Below, one piece after another: positions 28,274 to 36,792 of a stretch of 64,000 nucleotides of DNA; positions within the stretch are counted from its first letter, which is position 1, and every line of letters begins with the position of its first letter. The translations under genes were made by a program, and so were the position numbers. Location: positions 186,001-250,000 of the forward strand of contig NZ_JSXI01000016.1 of assembly GCF_000803065.1 (NCBI RefSeq). The letters run 5' to 3'. The DNA is from Sphingomonas sp. ERG5. Lineage in GTDB: Bacteria > Pseudomonadota > Alphaproteobacteria > Sphingomonadales > Sphingomonadaceae. The notes beneath the pieces are model-generated. The model made no database searches and was not told where the DNA came from. It was given only the letters and a program-made list of their open reading frames with translations.

Positions 28274-28902
28274 GTCGCACTCCCGTTCCTGAACCCGATC
28301 TCGGCCAGTTCCGCGGCGATCATCCACTCCACGGCCTCGATCACGCGCTCCGCCTCGGCCAGGTCCTTGCCCCAGCCATACAGGCCATGGGCGCGGATCA
28401 GATAGGCCGGCGCGCTGCCGGGTTTAGCGAGCAAGGATGACATCTTTGCGTCGATCACTGCCATATCCTGGCTGTTGTCGACGATCGGCAGGACGATTCG
28501 TGTTTCGTGCGTCGTGGTGCCGGGCAGCGCCTTGAGCATCTCATGACCTTGCAGGGTCCAGCCGGTCAGGTCGGGAAAGGCCCGGGTCAGTCCGACGGCC
28601 GTGGCCGAATGGCTGTGCAGCACTGCGCCGGTCTCGGGAAAATCGCGGTACAGCGCCAGATGCAGGGCGGTTTCGGCGGACGGCTTCTTGCCGTCGAGCG
28701 AGGTGCCCGATGCGTCGACGCGCATCACATCGTCTTCGGTCAGCCGGCCCTTGTGCCGGCCCGAAACGGTGACCGCGAAGCTGCCGTCATCGAGCCGCAC
28801 CGAATAATTGCCCGATGTCGCCGGGGCCCAGCCCTTGCTGTCGAGCCAGCGCCCGACCGCGACGATACCGCTGCGTGCCTCGGCAAAGCTGCTGGCGGCC
28901 AT
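28270..28902 (-). CDS. mtnB: Methylthioribulose-1-phosphate dehydratase
   Basis: 210 residues, class II aldolase fold. Shows GWAPATSGNYSVRLDDG, SAETALHLALYRDFP, LHSHSATAVGLTR (HxH zinc pair), LQGHEMLKAL and YLIRAHGLYGWGKDLAEAERV (third His). Dehydrates MTRu-1-P to the diketone used by MtnC. First gene of the mtn operon. The tRNA-Gly gene lies 44 bases upstream in the same direction, so the operon promoter must sit near or share transcription with the tRNA. Confidence 0.94.
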   Translation of the reverse strand: MAASSFAEARSGIVAVGRWLDSKGWAPATSGNYSVRLDDGSFAVTVSGRHKGRLTEDDVMRVDASGTSLDGKKPSAETALHLALYRDFPETGAVLHSHSATAVGLTRAFPDLTGWTLQGHEMLKALPGTTTHETRIVLPIVDNSQDMAVIDAKMSSLLAKPGSAPAYLIRAHGLYGWGKDLAEAERVIEAVEWMIAAELAEIGFRNGSAT

Positions 28903-28945
28903 CGGGTCGATCCTCAGACTATGGATAAAGGGAGCGGTAGGAAAA

Positions 28946-29019
28946 TGGAGCGGGTAGCGGGAATCGAACCCGCGTATTCAGCTTGGAAGGCTGCTGCACT
29001 ACCATTGTGCTATACCCGC
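28946..29019 (-). tRNA. tRNA-Gly(UCC)
   Basis: Read on the minus strand: acceptor GCGGGTA pairs with TACCCGC, D-arm GCAC/GTGC, anticodon loop CTTCCAA with anticodon TCC (plus-strand bases 28985-28987), T-arm CGGGTTCGATTCCCG, discriminator T and an encoded CCA (28946-28948). Decodes GGA/GGG glycine codons. No repeat marking an integrated element was noticed beside it. Confidence 0.95.
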
Positions 29020-29161
29020 CTATGCCAGCGCCCGTCCGGTTCGAACGATTTGCCGACATGGTTCCGCCGTGCGGATAGCGTGGGGCGAATGTCCGCGCAA
29101 GTCGGCTGCGCACGTTCCAATCATGCTGGCCGTTTATGCTGGCGCTTGGCAAGCGGGCGCG

Positions 29162-29695
29162 ATGGTGCTTTGGACAGAGGCGATGGCGGAACTTCAACCG
29201 AGCGGCCTGGCCCAGGTCTTCATGGAAAGCCGTGAGCGATTGCTGCGGTTCCTTGCCGCGCGCGGTGCCGGGGAGGCGGCGGAGGATTTGCTCCAGGAAT
29301 TGTGGGAACGGGTGTCGGCGGCGCCGGCACAGCCGGTCGCGGCGCCGCTTGGCTATCTCTACCGCGCCGCCGAAAACCTGATGCGCGACCGGTATCGCGC
29401 CGATACCAGCCGGGCGCGCCGCGAACAGGATTATGTCGATGCGACTGACGCTGTCGTCGCCGAACCCGGTATCGAACGCGCGCTTTTGGCACGGGAAAGG
29501 CTGCGCGCGGTGGAGGCGGCGCTTTCCGCGCTTGGGCCGCGCGCGGAACAGGTGTTTCGCCAGTACCGACTGGACGGAGTCGGCCAGGCGGACATCGCGC
29601 GCAGTCTCGGGGTCAGCCTCAGTACGGTGGAAAAGGATCTGCAGCGGGCGTATCGTGCGCTCGGCGCGCTTCGGGAGAGCGACGATGCGGAATAG
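29162..29695 (+). CDS. fecI: FecI-like ECF RNA polymerase sigma factor
   Basis: 177 residues from ATG 29162; ATG 29183 is an alternative and neither has a strong ribosome site. Region 2: RERLLRFLAARGAGEAAEDLLQELWERV split around the helix and PLGYLYRAAENLMRDRYR. Region 4: LGPRAEQVFRQYRLDGVGQADIARSLGVSLSTVEKDLQRAYRAL, the FecI-type STVEKDL helix. It is followed by fecR and a receptor with an STN domain, the full cell-surface-signalling set. It should drive the receptor once FecR relays an outside signal. Confidence 0.92.
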   Translation: MVLWTEAMAELQPSGLAQVFMESRERLLRFLAARGAGEAAEDLLQELWERVSAAPAQPVAAPLGYLYRAAENLMRDRYRADTSRARREQDYVDATDAVVAEPGIERALLARERLRAVEAALSALGPRAEQVFRQYRLDGVGQADIARSLGVSLSTVEKDLQRAYRALGALRESDDAE

Positions 29696-29722
29696 CCCGA
29701 TCAGCTTCGTCTTGTCAGGGAC

Positions 29723-30682
29723 ATGCGCATGAACCCGCCCTTCTCCGACTCGATTCGCGACCAGGCACAGCTTTGGACGATCCGCCTGAGCGATGCCGCG
29801 TTTGATGATTGGGATGGTTTCACAGCGTGGCTGGAAGAGAATCCCGTCCATAACACCGCCTATGAGCTGGCGGTCGCGCACGATGCGTCGACCGTCGAGA
29901 CATTGCGGACGGCACCGCGCCCGATCATTCCTGCCATGCCCGCGGCTGTGCCGCCGCGTGTGTCGCGGCGCATATGGGTCGGCGGGGCGATGGCCGCTGC
30001 CATCGCCGGGGTCATCGGCTTTACGACGCTGCGCGACACGGCCTCGCCTTATATCGTCGAAACCGGGCCAGGCGTGCACCGCACGGTGACCCTCGCGGAC
30101 GGCAGCAGCATCATGCTCAATGGCGGAACGCGACTTCTGCTCGATCATGCCGCGCCGCGCCGTGCGACGCTGGAACGGGGCGAAGCGTTGTTTACCGTGC
30201 GTCATGACGATCGCGACCCGTTCGAGCTCAAGGTGGGCGGGACAAAGCTGGTTGATGTCGGCACGGTCTTCAATGTCGTGCGCGACGTCGGGGCAACGCG
30301 GCTCGCGGTGAGTGAGGGGGCGGTGATCTACGCCCCCGATGCCGATGCGGTCAGGCTCGATGCAGGACAAGCGCTTGTCGCGGCGGACGGTATTCGCCCG
30401 GTCAGGGTGCAGGTCGAGGCGACAAGCGTCGGCGCCTGGCGGAGTGGACAGCTGGTTTACAGCAATGCCCCGCTGGCAACCATTGCCGACGATCTGTCGC
30501 GCAATCTGGGCAAGCCGGTCAGTGCGACCGGGACTGCCGCAGCGCTGACGTTCACCGGAATCATCAACCTCGACACCAAGGCGGCCGATCCGATCGGGCC
30601 GATCGCGCCATTGCTTGGCGTCCGGGCCGAGCGTAATGCGCTGGGCTGGACTCTGACCCGGCCGGACCGTGCACCTCGCTAG
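29723..30682 (+). CDS. fecR: FecR-type sigma regulator
   Basis: 319 residues. N-terminal cytoplasmic DUF4880 region (RDQAQLWTIRLSDAAFDDWDGFTAWL, with NPVHNTAYE), one transmembrane helix about residues 82-102 (RRIWVGGAMAAAIAGVIGF), then the periplasmic FecR domain (VHRTVTLADGSSIMLNGGTRL, GEALFTVRHD, VGTVFNVV, VSEGAVI) and a C-terminal STN-like part (LVYSNAPLATIADDLSRN). It relays the receptor state to the sigma factor. Its end overlaps the receptor start by 14 bases. Confidence 0.92.
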   Translation: MRMNPPFSDSIRDQAQLWTIRLSDAAFDDWDGFTAWLEENPVHNTAYELAVAHDASTVETLRTAPRPIIPAMPAAVPPRVSRRIWVGGAMAAAIAGVIGFTTLRDTASPYIVETGPGVHRTVTLADGSSIMLNGGTRLLLDHAAPRRATLERGEALFTVRHDDRDPFELKVGGTKLVDVGTVFNVVRDVGATRLAVSEGAVIYAPDADAVRLDAGQALVAADGIRPVRVQVEATSVGAWRSGQLVYSNAPLATIADDLSRNLGKPVSATGTAAALTFTGIINLDTKAADPIGPIAPLLGVRAERNALGWTLTRPDRAPR

Positions 30683-33149
30683 ACCTCTTCTTGCCATAAC
30701 CTGCATGATCGCCGCGACCTCGGCCGAGGCGCGGGAGCGGCGCAACGTCAACGTGCCCGCGATACAACTCGACCAGGCGATCGTCCTGCTCGGACGTCAG
30801 ACCGGCGCGAGCATCGGGCTGCGCGATCGGCGCGTGGCCACGCTCAAGGTGCGCGCCGTCAACGGAAAACTCGATCCCGCGCAAGCACTTGCGACGATGC
30901 TGCGCGACTCGGGTGCGATGGCGCGGCAGGTTGCGCCGGGGGTGTTCGTCGTCGAAGCTGCGGCGCCAATGCCGACCAACCGGCCAAGAGCCGCATTCAG
31001 GCCGGCGCCGCCACCCGAACCGAGCGAGGCGATGGGCGATATCATCGTGACGGCCGCCAAATATGATCGGCGGCTGCGCGATTTGCCGGGCATGGCGGCA
31101 ATCGTCCAGGGACGCGATCTGTCGTTCGCCGAGAGTGGTTTGGGATCGGACGCGATCGAGGCGCGCGTCGCCAGCGTTGCCTCGACGCATCTCGGCGCGG
31201 GGCGCAACAAGCTGTTCATTCGCGGCGTTGCGGATTCGAGCTTCACTGGCCCGACCCAGTCGACCGTCGGTCAATATTGGGGTGATACGCGGATCAACTA
31301 TAGCGCGCCCGACCCGAGTCTCAGGCTTTACGATGTCCGCTCGGTCGAGGTGCTGGAAGGGCCGCAGGGTACGCTCTATGGAGCGGGCTCGCTCGGCGGG
31401 ATCATCCGCATCGTGCCCGAAGTGCCGGGCATGGGGCTGGCCTCCGCGCGGGCATGGAGCGGCCTTTCCGCCACCCAGCACGGCAAGCCCGGCGGCGATG
31501 CGGGGGTGATCGTCAACTTGCCGGTCTCGGGCGACACATTGGCTATTCGCGGGCTCGCTTATGGCGGCATCGATGGCGGCTATATCGATGATCGCGGACG
31601 CGGCCTCCGCGACGTCAACCGGGTCGAGACGATCGGTGGGCGCGCGACACTGCGCTTTTCCCCCAGCGATGACTGGACGGTCGATATATCGGGCAATTAC
31701 CAGCGTATCGCCGGCGATGACGCGCAATATGCCGACCGTCATGACCTCAGCCGGTCGAGCGCGCTTGCCCAGCCCTATCGCAATAAATATCTGCTCGGCG
31801 AAATCGTGATCGCCAAGGATTTCGGGCAGGCGCGCCTGGTCTCATCGACCGGCATCGTCGACCAATATGTCGCAGAACGCTTCGACGCGACGCCGCCGGG
31901 CGGCCTGGCCAAGGCCTATGACCAGGTCAGCCGGATCAGGATGGTCAGCTCCGAAACCCGCCTGTCGCATAGCGGCGAGAATGGCGATGGCTGGGTAATT
32001 GGCGTGAGCGCGCTGAGCACCATCACGCGCCAGAACCGAACCTTCGACCGGCAATTCGTGCAAGCGGACGAGGCGGTGGGTGCTTATGAACTGGTTGCCT
32101 TTCCCGTGGTGGGGCCGGGTGGGCTGGTCACCGTGCCCTTCCTCACCTCGGATGTGGTCGGGGTCCGCAATCGCGTCGATGAGGCGACATTGTACGGAGA
32201 GGCGACGATCGTGCCGTTGCCCTGGCTGTCGCTGACTGGCGGTGGGCGGCTGACCCATTCACGGCTGTCAGGCCGGGCGCTTGACCGCCCCGAAGAACTG
32301 GAGTTCCGTCTCGACCAGGAAGCGCAGGGCCAGCGCACCGAGACGCGCTTTCTGCCGTCGCTTGCCGTCTCGCTGCGCCCGGCCGATCGGATCACCGCCT
32401 TCATTCGCTATCAACAAGGCTATCGTCCCGGCGGCCTGTCGGTGGGCACAGACATCGTTCAATATTATAAGGGCGACGAAGTCGAGACCGGGGAGATCGG
32501 TCTACGCTATGCCGGCACTCATCGCTTCGACATATCGCTTACCCTTGCTCACACGCGCTGGCGCGACATTCAGGCCGATTTGATCGACACATCGGGGTTT
32601 CCGATCACCGCCAATATTGGCGACGGCCGGATCACCTCGGCGGGGGTCAGCGCGCATTGGCGGCCCGTACCGCGCCTTGAGCTGCAGGGCGCGGTCTATC
32701 TCAACAAGTCCGAGGTCACGACGCCGACGGCAGCACTCGTCGCAGCCTATGCCGCCGACAAGAGCGGGCCGGCGCAACCCCATGCCGCGAAACGTGCCGG
32801 GCCGTCGCTGCCCAATGTCGCGGATGCGAGCGGGTTGGTCAGGGCGCGCTATTCGGCGCCGTTTGGCAATATCGGCTATTTCACGCTCGATGCCTATGCA
32901 CGCTATGTCGGTCAGTCGCGGCTCGGCATCGGGCCGGTGCTGGGTCGTCCGCAGGGTGATACGCTCGATACCGGCATCGAGCTCAGGTTCGGCGATGAGC
33001 GCCGGGGACTGACCGTGTCGCTGACCAATCTGCTCGATGAAGAAGGTAATCGGTTTGCTCTGGGCAGCCCGTTCCTGATGAACGGGGCGAACCAGATCAC
33101 CCCGCTTCGCCCGCGCAGCATCCGCATCGGTTTCGATGCCAGCTTTTAG
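30669..33149 (+). CDS. TonB-dependent receptor with N-terminal signalling (STN) domain
   Basis: 826 residues, GTG start inside the end of fecR. Signal peptide to about residue 22, STN domain about 25-95 (VNVPAIQLDQAIVLLGRQTG, FVVEA), linker with Pro-rich stretch, TonB-box-like GDIIVTAAKYD at about 123, plug (LFIRGVADSSF, VEVLEGPQGTLYGAGSLGGI), and a 22-strand barrel ending RIGFDASF. The STN domain passes the ligand-bound state to FecR. Iron-siderophore or another scarce nutrient is likely; the ligand is not readable. Confidence 0.94.
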   Translation: MHLARPLLAITCMIAATSAEARERRNVNVPAIQLDQAIVLLGRQTGASIGLRDRRVATLKVRAVNGKLDPAQALATMLRDSGAMARQVAPGVFVVEAAAPMPTNRPRAAFRPAPPPEPSEAMGDIIVTAAKYDRRLRDLPGMAAIVQGRDLSFAESGLGSDAIEARVASVASTHLGAGRNKLFIRGVADSSFTGPTQSTVGQYWGDTRINYSAPDPSLRLYDVRSVEVLEGPQGTLYGAGSLGGIIRIVPEVPGMGLASARAWSGLSATQHGKPGGDAGVIVNLPVSGDTLAIRGLAYGGIDGGYIDDRGRGLRDVNRVETIGGRATLRFSPSDDWTVDISGNYQRIAGDDAQYADRHDLSRSSALAQPYRNKYLLGEIVIAKDFGQARLVSSTGIVDQYVAERFDATPPGGLAKAYDQVSRIRMVSSETRLSHSGENGDGWVIGVSALSTITRQNRTFDRQFVQADEAVGAYELVAFPVVGPGGLVTVPFLTSDVVGVRNRVDEATLYGEATIVPLPWLSLTGGGRLTHSRLSGRALDRPEELEFRLDQEAQGQRTETRFLPSLAVSLRPADRITAFIRYQQGYRPGGLSVGTDIVQYYKGDEVETGEIGLRYAGTHRFDISLTLAHTRWRDIQADLIDTSGFPITANIGDGRITSAGVSAHWRPVPRLELQGAVYLNKSEVTTPTAALVAAYAADKSGPAQPHAAKRAGPSLPNVADASGLVRARYSAPFGNIGYFTLDAYARYVGQSRLGIGPVLGRPQGDTLDTGIELRFGDERRGLTVSLTNLLDEEGNRFALGSPFLMNGANQITPLRPRSIRIGFDASF

Positions 33150-33327
33150 CAGGAACAGGCCGCCGTTGCCGAAATACGCTCTCCCACGCGTTTTCAGATA
33201 GACGCGTAAAAATTCCTCTGCGGGTTTGCTCGACCGGTTCCGTCTGAATGTCGGGGAGGGGCCGCGCCCGATAAGCTCAAATAATGGGCGTTTCTTTCCC
33301 GAGCACATCAGCTTGCCCGAGGAACGT
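33150..33327 (+). promoter_or_regulatory. Spacer with candidate ECF-type promoter for the autotransporter
   Basis: 178 bases between receptor and autotransporter. It carries AAAAATT (33208-33214), CGGGTTT (33221-33227) and CGTCTGA (33241-33247). This layout resembles FecI-family promoter regions of sphingomonads, in my recollection, and would place the start about 80 bases before the ATG. No terminator hairpin follows the receptor, so read-through is also possible. Confidence 0.25.
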
Positions 33328-36300
33328 ATGCGTCATTTGCTAGCCACGACCTGTCTCACACCGATCCTTTTCGCCGCACTGCCGGCCGCCGCGCAGACCA
33401 CGATCACCACCAAGGTGACGACGCCGGTATTGACCGCCACGGCGGCCAACGGCCAGCCTTCGGACGTCACCATCACCTCGACCGGATCGGTCGAACCGAC
33501 CGGCGGCAATGCGGTCACGCTCAACAGCGCGAACAATATCAAGAATGAGGGTAAGATCCTCATCACCGACGCCAACAACGCGAACGGCATCTTTGTCGCG
33601 GCAGGCGGTTCGGGCACGATCACCAATAGCGGTTCGATCGTGATCGACGAAACCTATACCCCGACCGATACCGACAAAGACGGCGATCTCGATGGACCGT
33701 TTGCGCTGGGCACCAATCGCTTCGGCATTCGCACCGCCGATGGCGTGGGTTTCACCGGCAGCATCGTCAACAGCGGTACGATCACCGTTGAGGGCAATGA
33801 TTCGGGCGGCATCCGGCTTGGTGGGCCAGTGACCGGATCAGTCACCAGCAGCGGCACGATCACCGTCACGGGTGACCGGGCGGTCGGTGTGCGCACCGAT
33901 GCGGTCTCGGGCAATGTGAAGCTGAGCGGCACGATCACCGTGCAGGGTAAGGATGCGGTCGGTGTTGCGGCCGATGGCGACATCGGCGGGCAATTCTCCG
34001 TCCAGGGCAATGTCACTGCGTCCGGATATCGCAATATCGCCGGTGACCCGGCCAAGCTCGACGCCGACGATTTGCTGCAGGGCGGTCCGGCTGTCCGCGT
34101 TTCGGGCAATGTCGGTGGTGGCATCCTGTTCGATGCGCCGCCGCCGGATCTGAATCCTAACGACCCCGACGAAGACAAGGACGGCATCCCCGACAAGGAC
34201 GAAGGTACCGCCAAGATCGTCTCAAACGGCGCGGCGCCCGCAGTGGTGATCGGATCGGCGACGCGCGACCTGACGATCGGTGCAGTGGCCGGCGATACGG
34301 GCAATCATTCGGTCGTGGTCAAGGGATCGATTGCCGGTAACGGCATCTTTGCGGGGGTCGATGGGACCGGCATGTCGATCGGCGGCCAGGGCAGGGCGGT
34401 CAATCTCGGCAACGGCATTTCGGTTTCCGGCACCGTCGCAGCGACCAGCAAGGCGAACGCCACCGCGTTGAAGGTCGGTGCGGGCACAACGATGCTGGAA
34501 ACGCTGAACAGCGGTACGATCACGGCCACGGGCGGGACGGATTCAGCGCATCAGACCCGCGCGATCTCGGTCGAGACCGGCGCGTCGATGCCGACGTTGC
34601 GCAACTCGGGCACGATCAGCGCCGCGACGGCGGGTCAGGGCACCGCGACCGCGATCTACGACGCATCGGGCACATTGAAGCTGATCGAAAATAGCGGCGT
34701 TATCGGCGCGAGCGGATCGACCGATGCGAGCCGTAACATTGCGATCGATCTTCGCTCGGTGACGAGCGGCGCGACCATCAAGCAACTGGTCGCCGCGACC
34801 GGCAAGGCCGCACCCTCCATCTCGGGCGCGATCCTGCTCGGCAGCGGCAATGACCTGTTCGATCTGGCGGACGGATCCTATACCGGCACGGTCGATTTCG
34901 GCGCGGGCGACAACAAGTTCGCCTTGAGCGGCGATGCTGTGCAGAGCGGCGGAATCCGCTTCGGCGCGGGCGCCGACACGCTGTCGCTCGCCGGTACCGC
35001 CAAGACCAATGGCGATGTCCTGTTCGGGGCCGGGGCCAATACCATGACCCTTGCCGACGGCACATCGCACACCGGCCGCATCCAGTTCGAAGGGGGCGCC
35101 GACACGCTCACGCTGTCGGGTACCTCGAAGATCACCGGCGATGTCGATTTCGGCTATGGTGCCGATACCCTGACTCTGGGAGCCGGCACGTCAATCCGTG
35201 GCAATCTGTTCCGGGCGAACGGCGCTGCGGCAAACATCTCCGGCCTGCTTGACCTTACCAATACCGGTTCGGTCGCGCTGTCGTCGCTCAATGTCACGGC
35301 GACGGGCATGATCGGCGTCAACATCAACAGCGTGACCGGCACTGTCACGAGCTACGACGTGTCCGGCAATGCAACTTTTGCCGCCGGGTCGAAGGTGCTG
35401 GTGCGTCTCGACAGCGTCACACGGGCGCAGGGTGTCTACACGATCGTCCGCGCGGGCAGCATCACGGGCGGCAACAACCTGGCGGCCAGCGACATGCTGT
35501 TGCCTTTCCTGTTCACCGGCAGTCTCGCAACCGATCCGACCAACACGTCGATCAAGCTGACCATCGCGCGCAAGAGCGCCGCACAGCTTGGTGTCACGAC
35601 CGGCTCGGCCACGGCATTGGACGCGGTTCTCGCGGTGATCGACAAGGATGCGAAGATCTCGGCGACGATCCTTGCGATCGGCGATGGTGCGACATTCCGC
35701 CAGCGTTATTCGAGCTTTTTGCCCGATTATGCCGGCGGTGCGTTCGAATCCGTCACTCAGGCATCGCGTGCCACCGCCCGGTTCCTGCAGGATCCCAACC
35801 CGAATGTCACCGATATGGGAGCATGGGGTTTCTGGTTGCAGCAGGTGGCGTGGGGCACGTCGAAGAATCTCGGCAGCACCTCGGCCTATGACGTCAACGG
35901 TTATGGCGTCAACGGCGGGATAGAAATCAGCCTGGGCGGCGCGGGACGCGTCGGCGTCGGGCTGGCGTATCTGAGCGGCACCGATGGCGATGGGTCGAAC
36001 GACAACGAGATCCAGTCGAGCCAATACGAAGCGGCGGTGCACTGGCGCGGGCGCTGGGGTGGTCTGGCGGCAAGCGCGCGCGCCTCGGCGGCGACGATCA
36101 ATTTCGACAGCGTGCGGCGTTTCGACGGCAGTTTCAACAATCAGGCGTTCAATCGTACCGCGGACGGCAAATGGAACGGCAAGCTCTATTCCGCCGCTGG
36201 TACGCTTTCCTATGACCTGCGGGTCGGCAAGCGGCTGCATTTGCGCCCGATCGCCGCGGTCGATTACTACCGCTTGACCGAGAAGGCACATGCCGAGACG

Positions 36301-36663
36301 GGTGGCGGCGACGCCTTCAACCTGATCGTCAGCCAGCGCAAGAGTGACGAACTCGCGGCAACGGGTTCGGTCGCGCTCGGCTATGACTTCGGCAGTCTCG
36401 ATCCCGAAGGCATGTGGCTGAGAGTCAATGTCGAGGGCGGTCGCCGCGAACTCGTCGGCGGGTCGCTCGGCGCGACGGTGGCACGCTTCTCGACCGGCAA
36501 CAGCTTCACGCTGACGCCGGAAGATCGCAAAAGCGGCTTTATCGGCCGGCTCGGCGTGTCCGGTGGCCGCGGACCGTTCGCTCTCTCGGCCGAGGCCAGC
36601 GCGGAACAGCAGCAGGGCCATGCCGCAGTCGCGTTCCGGCTGGGGTTGAAGATCGGCATGTGA
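33328..36663 (+). CDS. Type Va autotransporter, large Gly/Thr-rich adhesin-like passenger
   Basis: 1111 residues from ATG 33328 (GAGGA 5 bases upstream; starts MRHLLATTCL with signal cleavage near AAAQT). The passenger, residues about 25-820, is a predicted beta-helix built on recurring NSGTITV and FGAGADTLTL units; three AGCGG(T/C)ACGATCACCGT copies at 33772, 33850 and 33925 repeat every 25-26 codons. A calcium-binding-like insert (NDPDEDKDGIPDKDEG) lies near residue 280. The barrel starts near residue 828 (GAWGFWLQQVAWG) and runs to the end. Surface display or release is expected. Confidence 0.9.
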   Translation: MRHLLATTCLTPILFAALPAAAQTTITTKVTTPVLTATAANGQPSDVTITSTGSVEPTGGNAVTLNSANNIKNEGKILITDANNANGIFVAAGGSGTITNSGSIVIDETYTPTDTDKDGDLDGPFALGTNRFGIRTADGVGFTGSIVNSGTITVEGNDSGGIRLGGPVTGSVTSSGTITVTGDRAVGVRTDAVSGNVKLSGTITVQGKDAVGVAADGDIGGQFSVQGNVTASGYRNIAGDPAKLDADDLLQGGPAVRVSGNVGGGILFDAPPPDLNPNDPDEDKDGIPDKDEGTAKIVSNGAAPAVVIGSATRDLTIGAVAGDTGNHSVVVKGSIAGNGIFAGVDGTGMSIGGQGRAVNLGNGISVSGTVAATSKANATALKVGAGTTMLETLNSGTITATGGTDSAHQTRAISVETGASMPTLRNSGTISAATAGQGTATAIYDASGTLKLIENSGVIGASGSTDASRNIAIDLRSVTSGATIKQLVAATGKAAPSISGAILLGSGNDLFDLADGSYTGTVDFGAGDNKFALSGDAVQSGGIRFGAGADTLSLAGTAKTNGDVLFGAGANTMTLADGTSHTGRIQFEGGADTLTLSGTSKITGDVDFGYGADTLTLGAGTSIRGNLFRANGAAANISGLLDLTNTGSVALSSLNVTATGMIGVNINSVTGTVTSYDVSGNATFAAGSKVLVRLDSVTRAQGVYTIVRAGSITGGNNLAASDMLLPFLFTGSLATDPTNTSIKLTIARKSAAQLGVTTGSATALDAVLAVIDKDAKISATILAIGDGATFRQRYSSFLPDYAGGAFESVTQASRATARFLQDPNPNVTDMGAWGFWLQQVAWGTSKNLGSTSAYDVNGYGVNGGIEISLGGAGRVGVGLAYLSGTDGDGSNDNEIQSSQYEAAVHWRGRWGGLAASARASAATINFDSVRRFDGSFNNQAFNRTADGKWNGKLYSAAGTLSYDLRVGKRLHLRPIAAVDYYRLTEKAHAETGGGDAFNLIVSQRKSDELAATGSVALGYDFGSLDPEGMWLRVNVEGGRRELVGGSLGATVARFSTGNSFTLTPEDRKSGFIGRLGVSGGRGPFALSAEASAEQQQGHAAVAFRLGLKIGM
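33772..33941 (+). repeat. In-frame passenger repeats of the autotransporter
   Basis: AGCGG(T/C)ACGATCACCGT occurs at 33772-33788, 33850-33866 and 33925-33941, spaced 78 and 75 bases (26 and 25 codons). Each encodes a SGTITV rung of the beta-helix. Further diverged copies lie near 33613 and 34510. They could recombine and change passenger length. Confidence 0.75.
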
Positions 36664-36668
36664 AGGTC

Positions 36669-36702
36669 CGAACCGTCCCTCGCTCCGGCGGGGGACGGTT
36701 CG
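36669..36702 (+). terminator. Hairpin terminator after the autotransporter
   Basis: Perfect 11-bp stem CGAACCGTCCC / GGGACGGTTCG around a 12-base loop, starting 6 bases after the stop. No strong U-tract follows. Confidence 0.65.
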
Positions 36703-36792
36703 AAGATCATCCTGTCTTTACCGCCAAATCATCACCGCGCGGCGCGCGCGCCGATAGATCCTTCACGGCTTGCTTACCATTCGGCCGTATCA

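Noticed and set aside
28946-36702. tRNA-Gly as an integration site for a genomic island with the fec cassette
   Set aside because: No integrase, no repeated tRNA end and no change in composition were seen.
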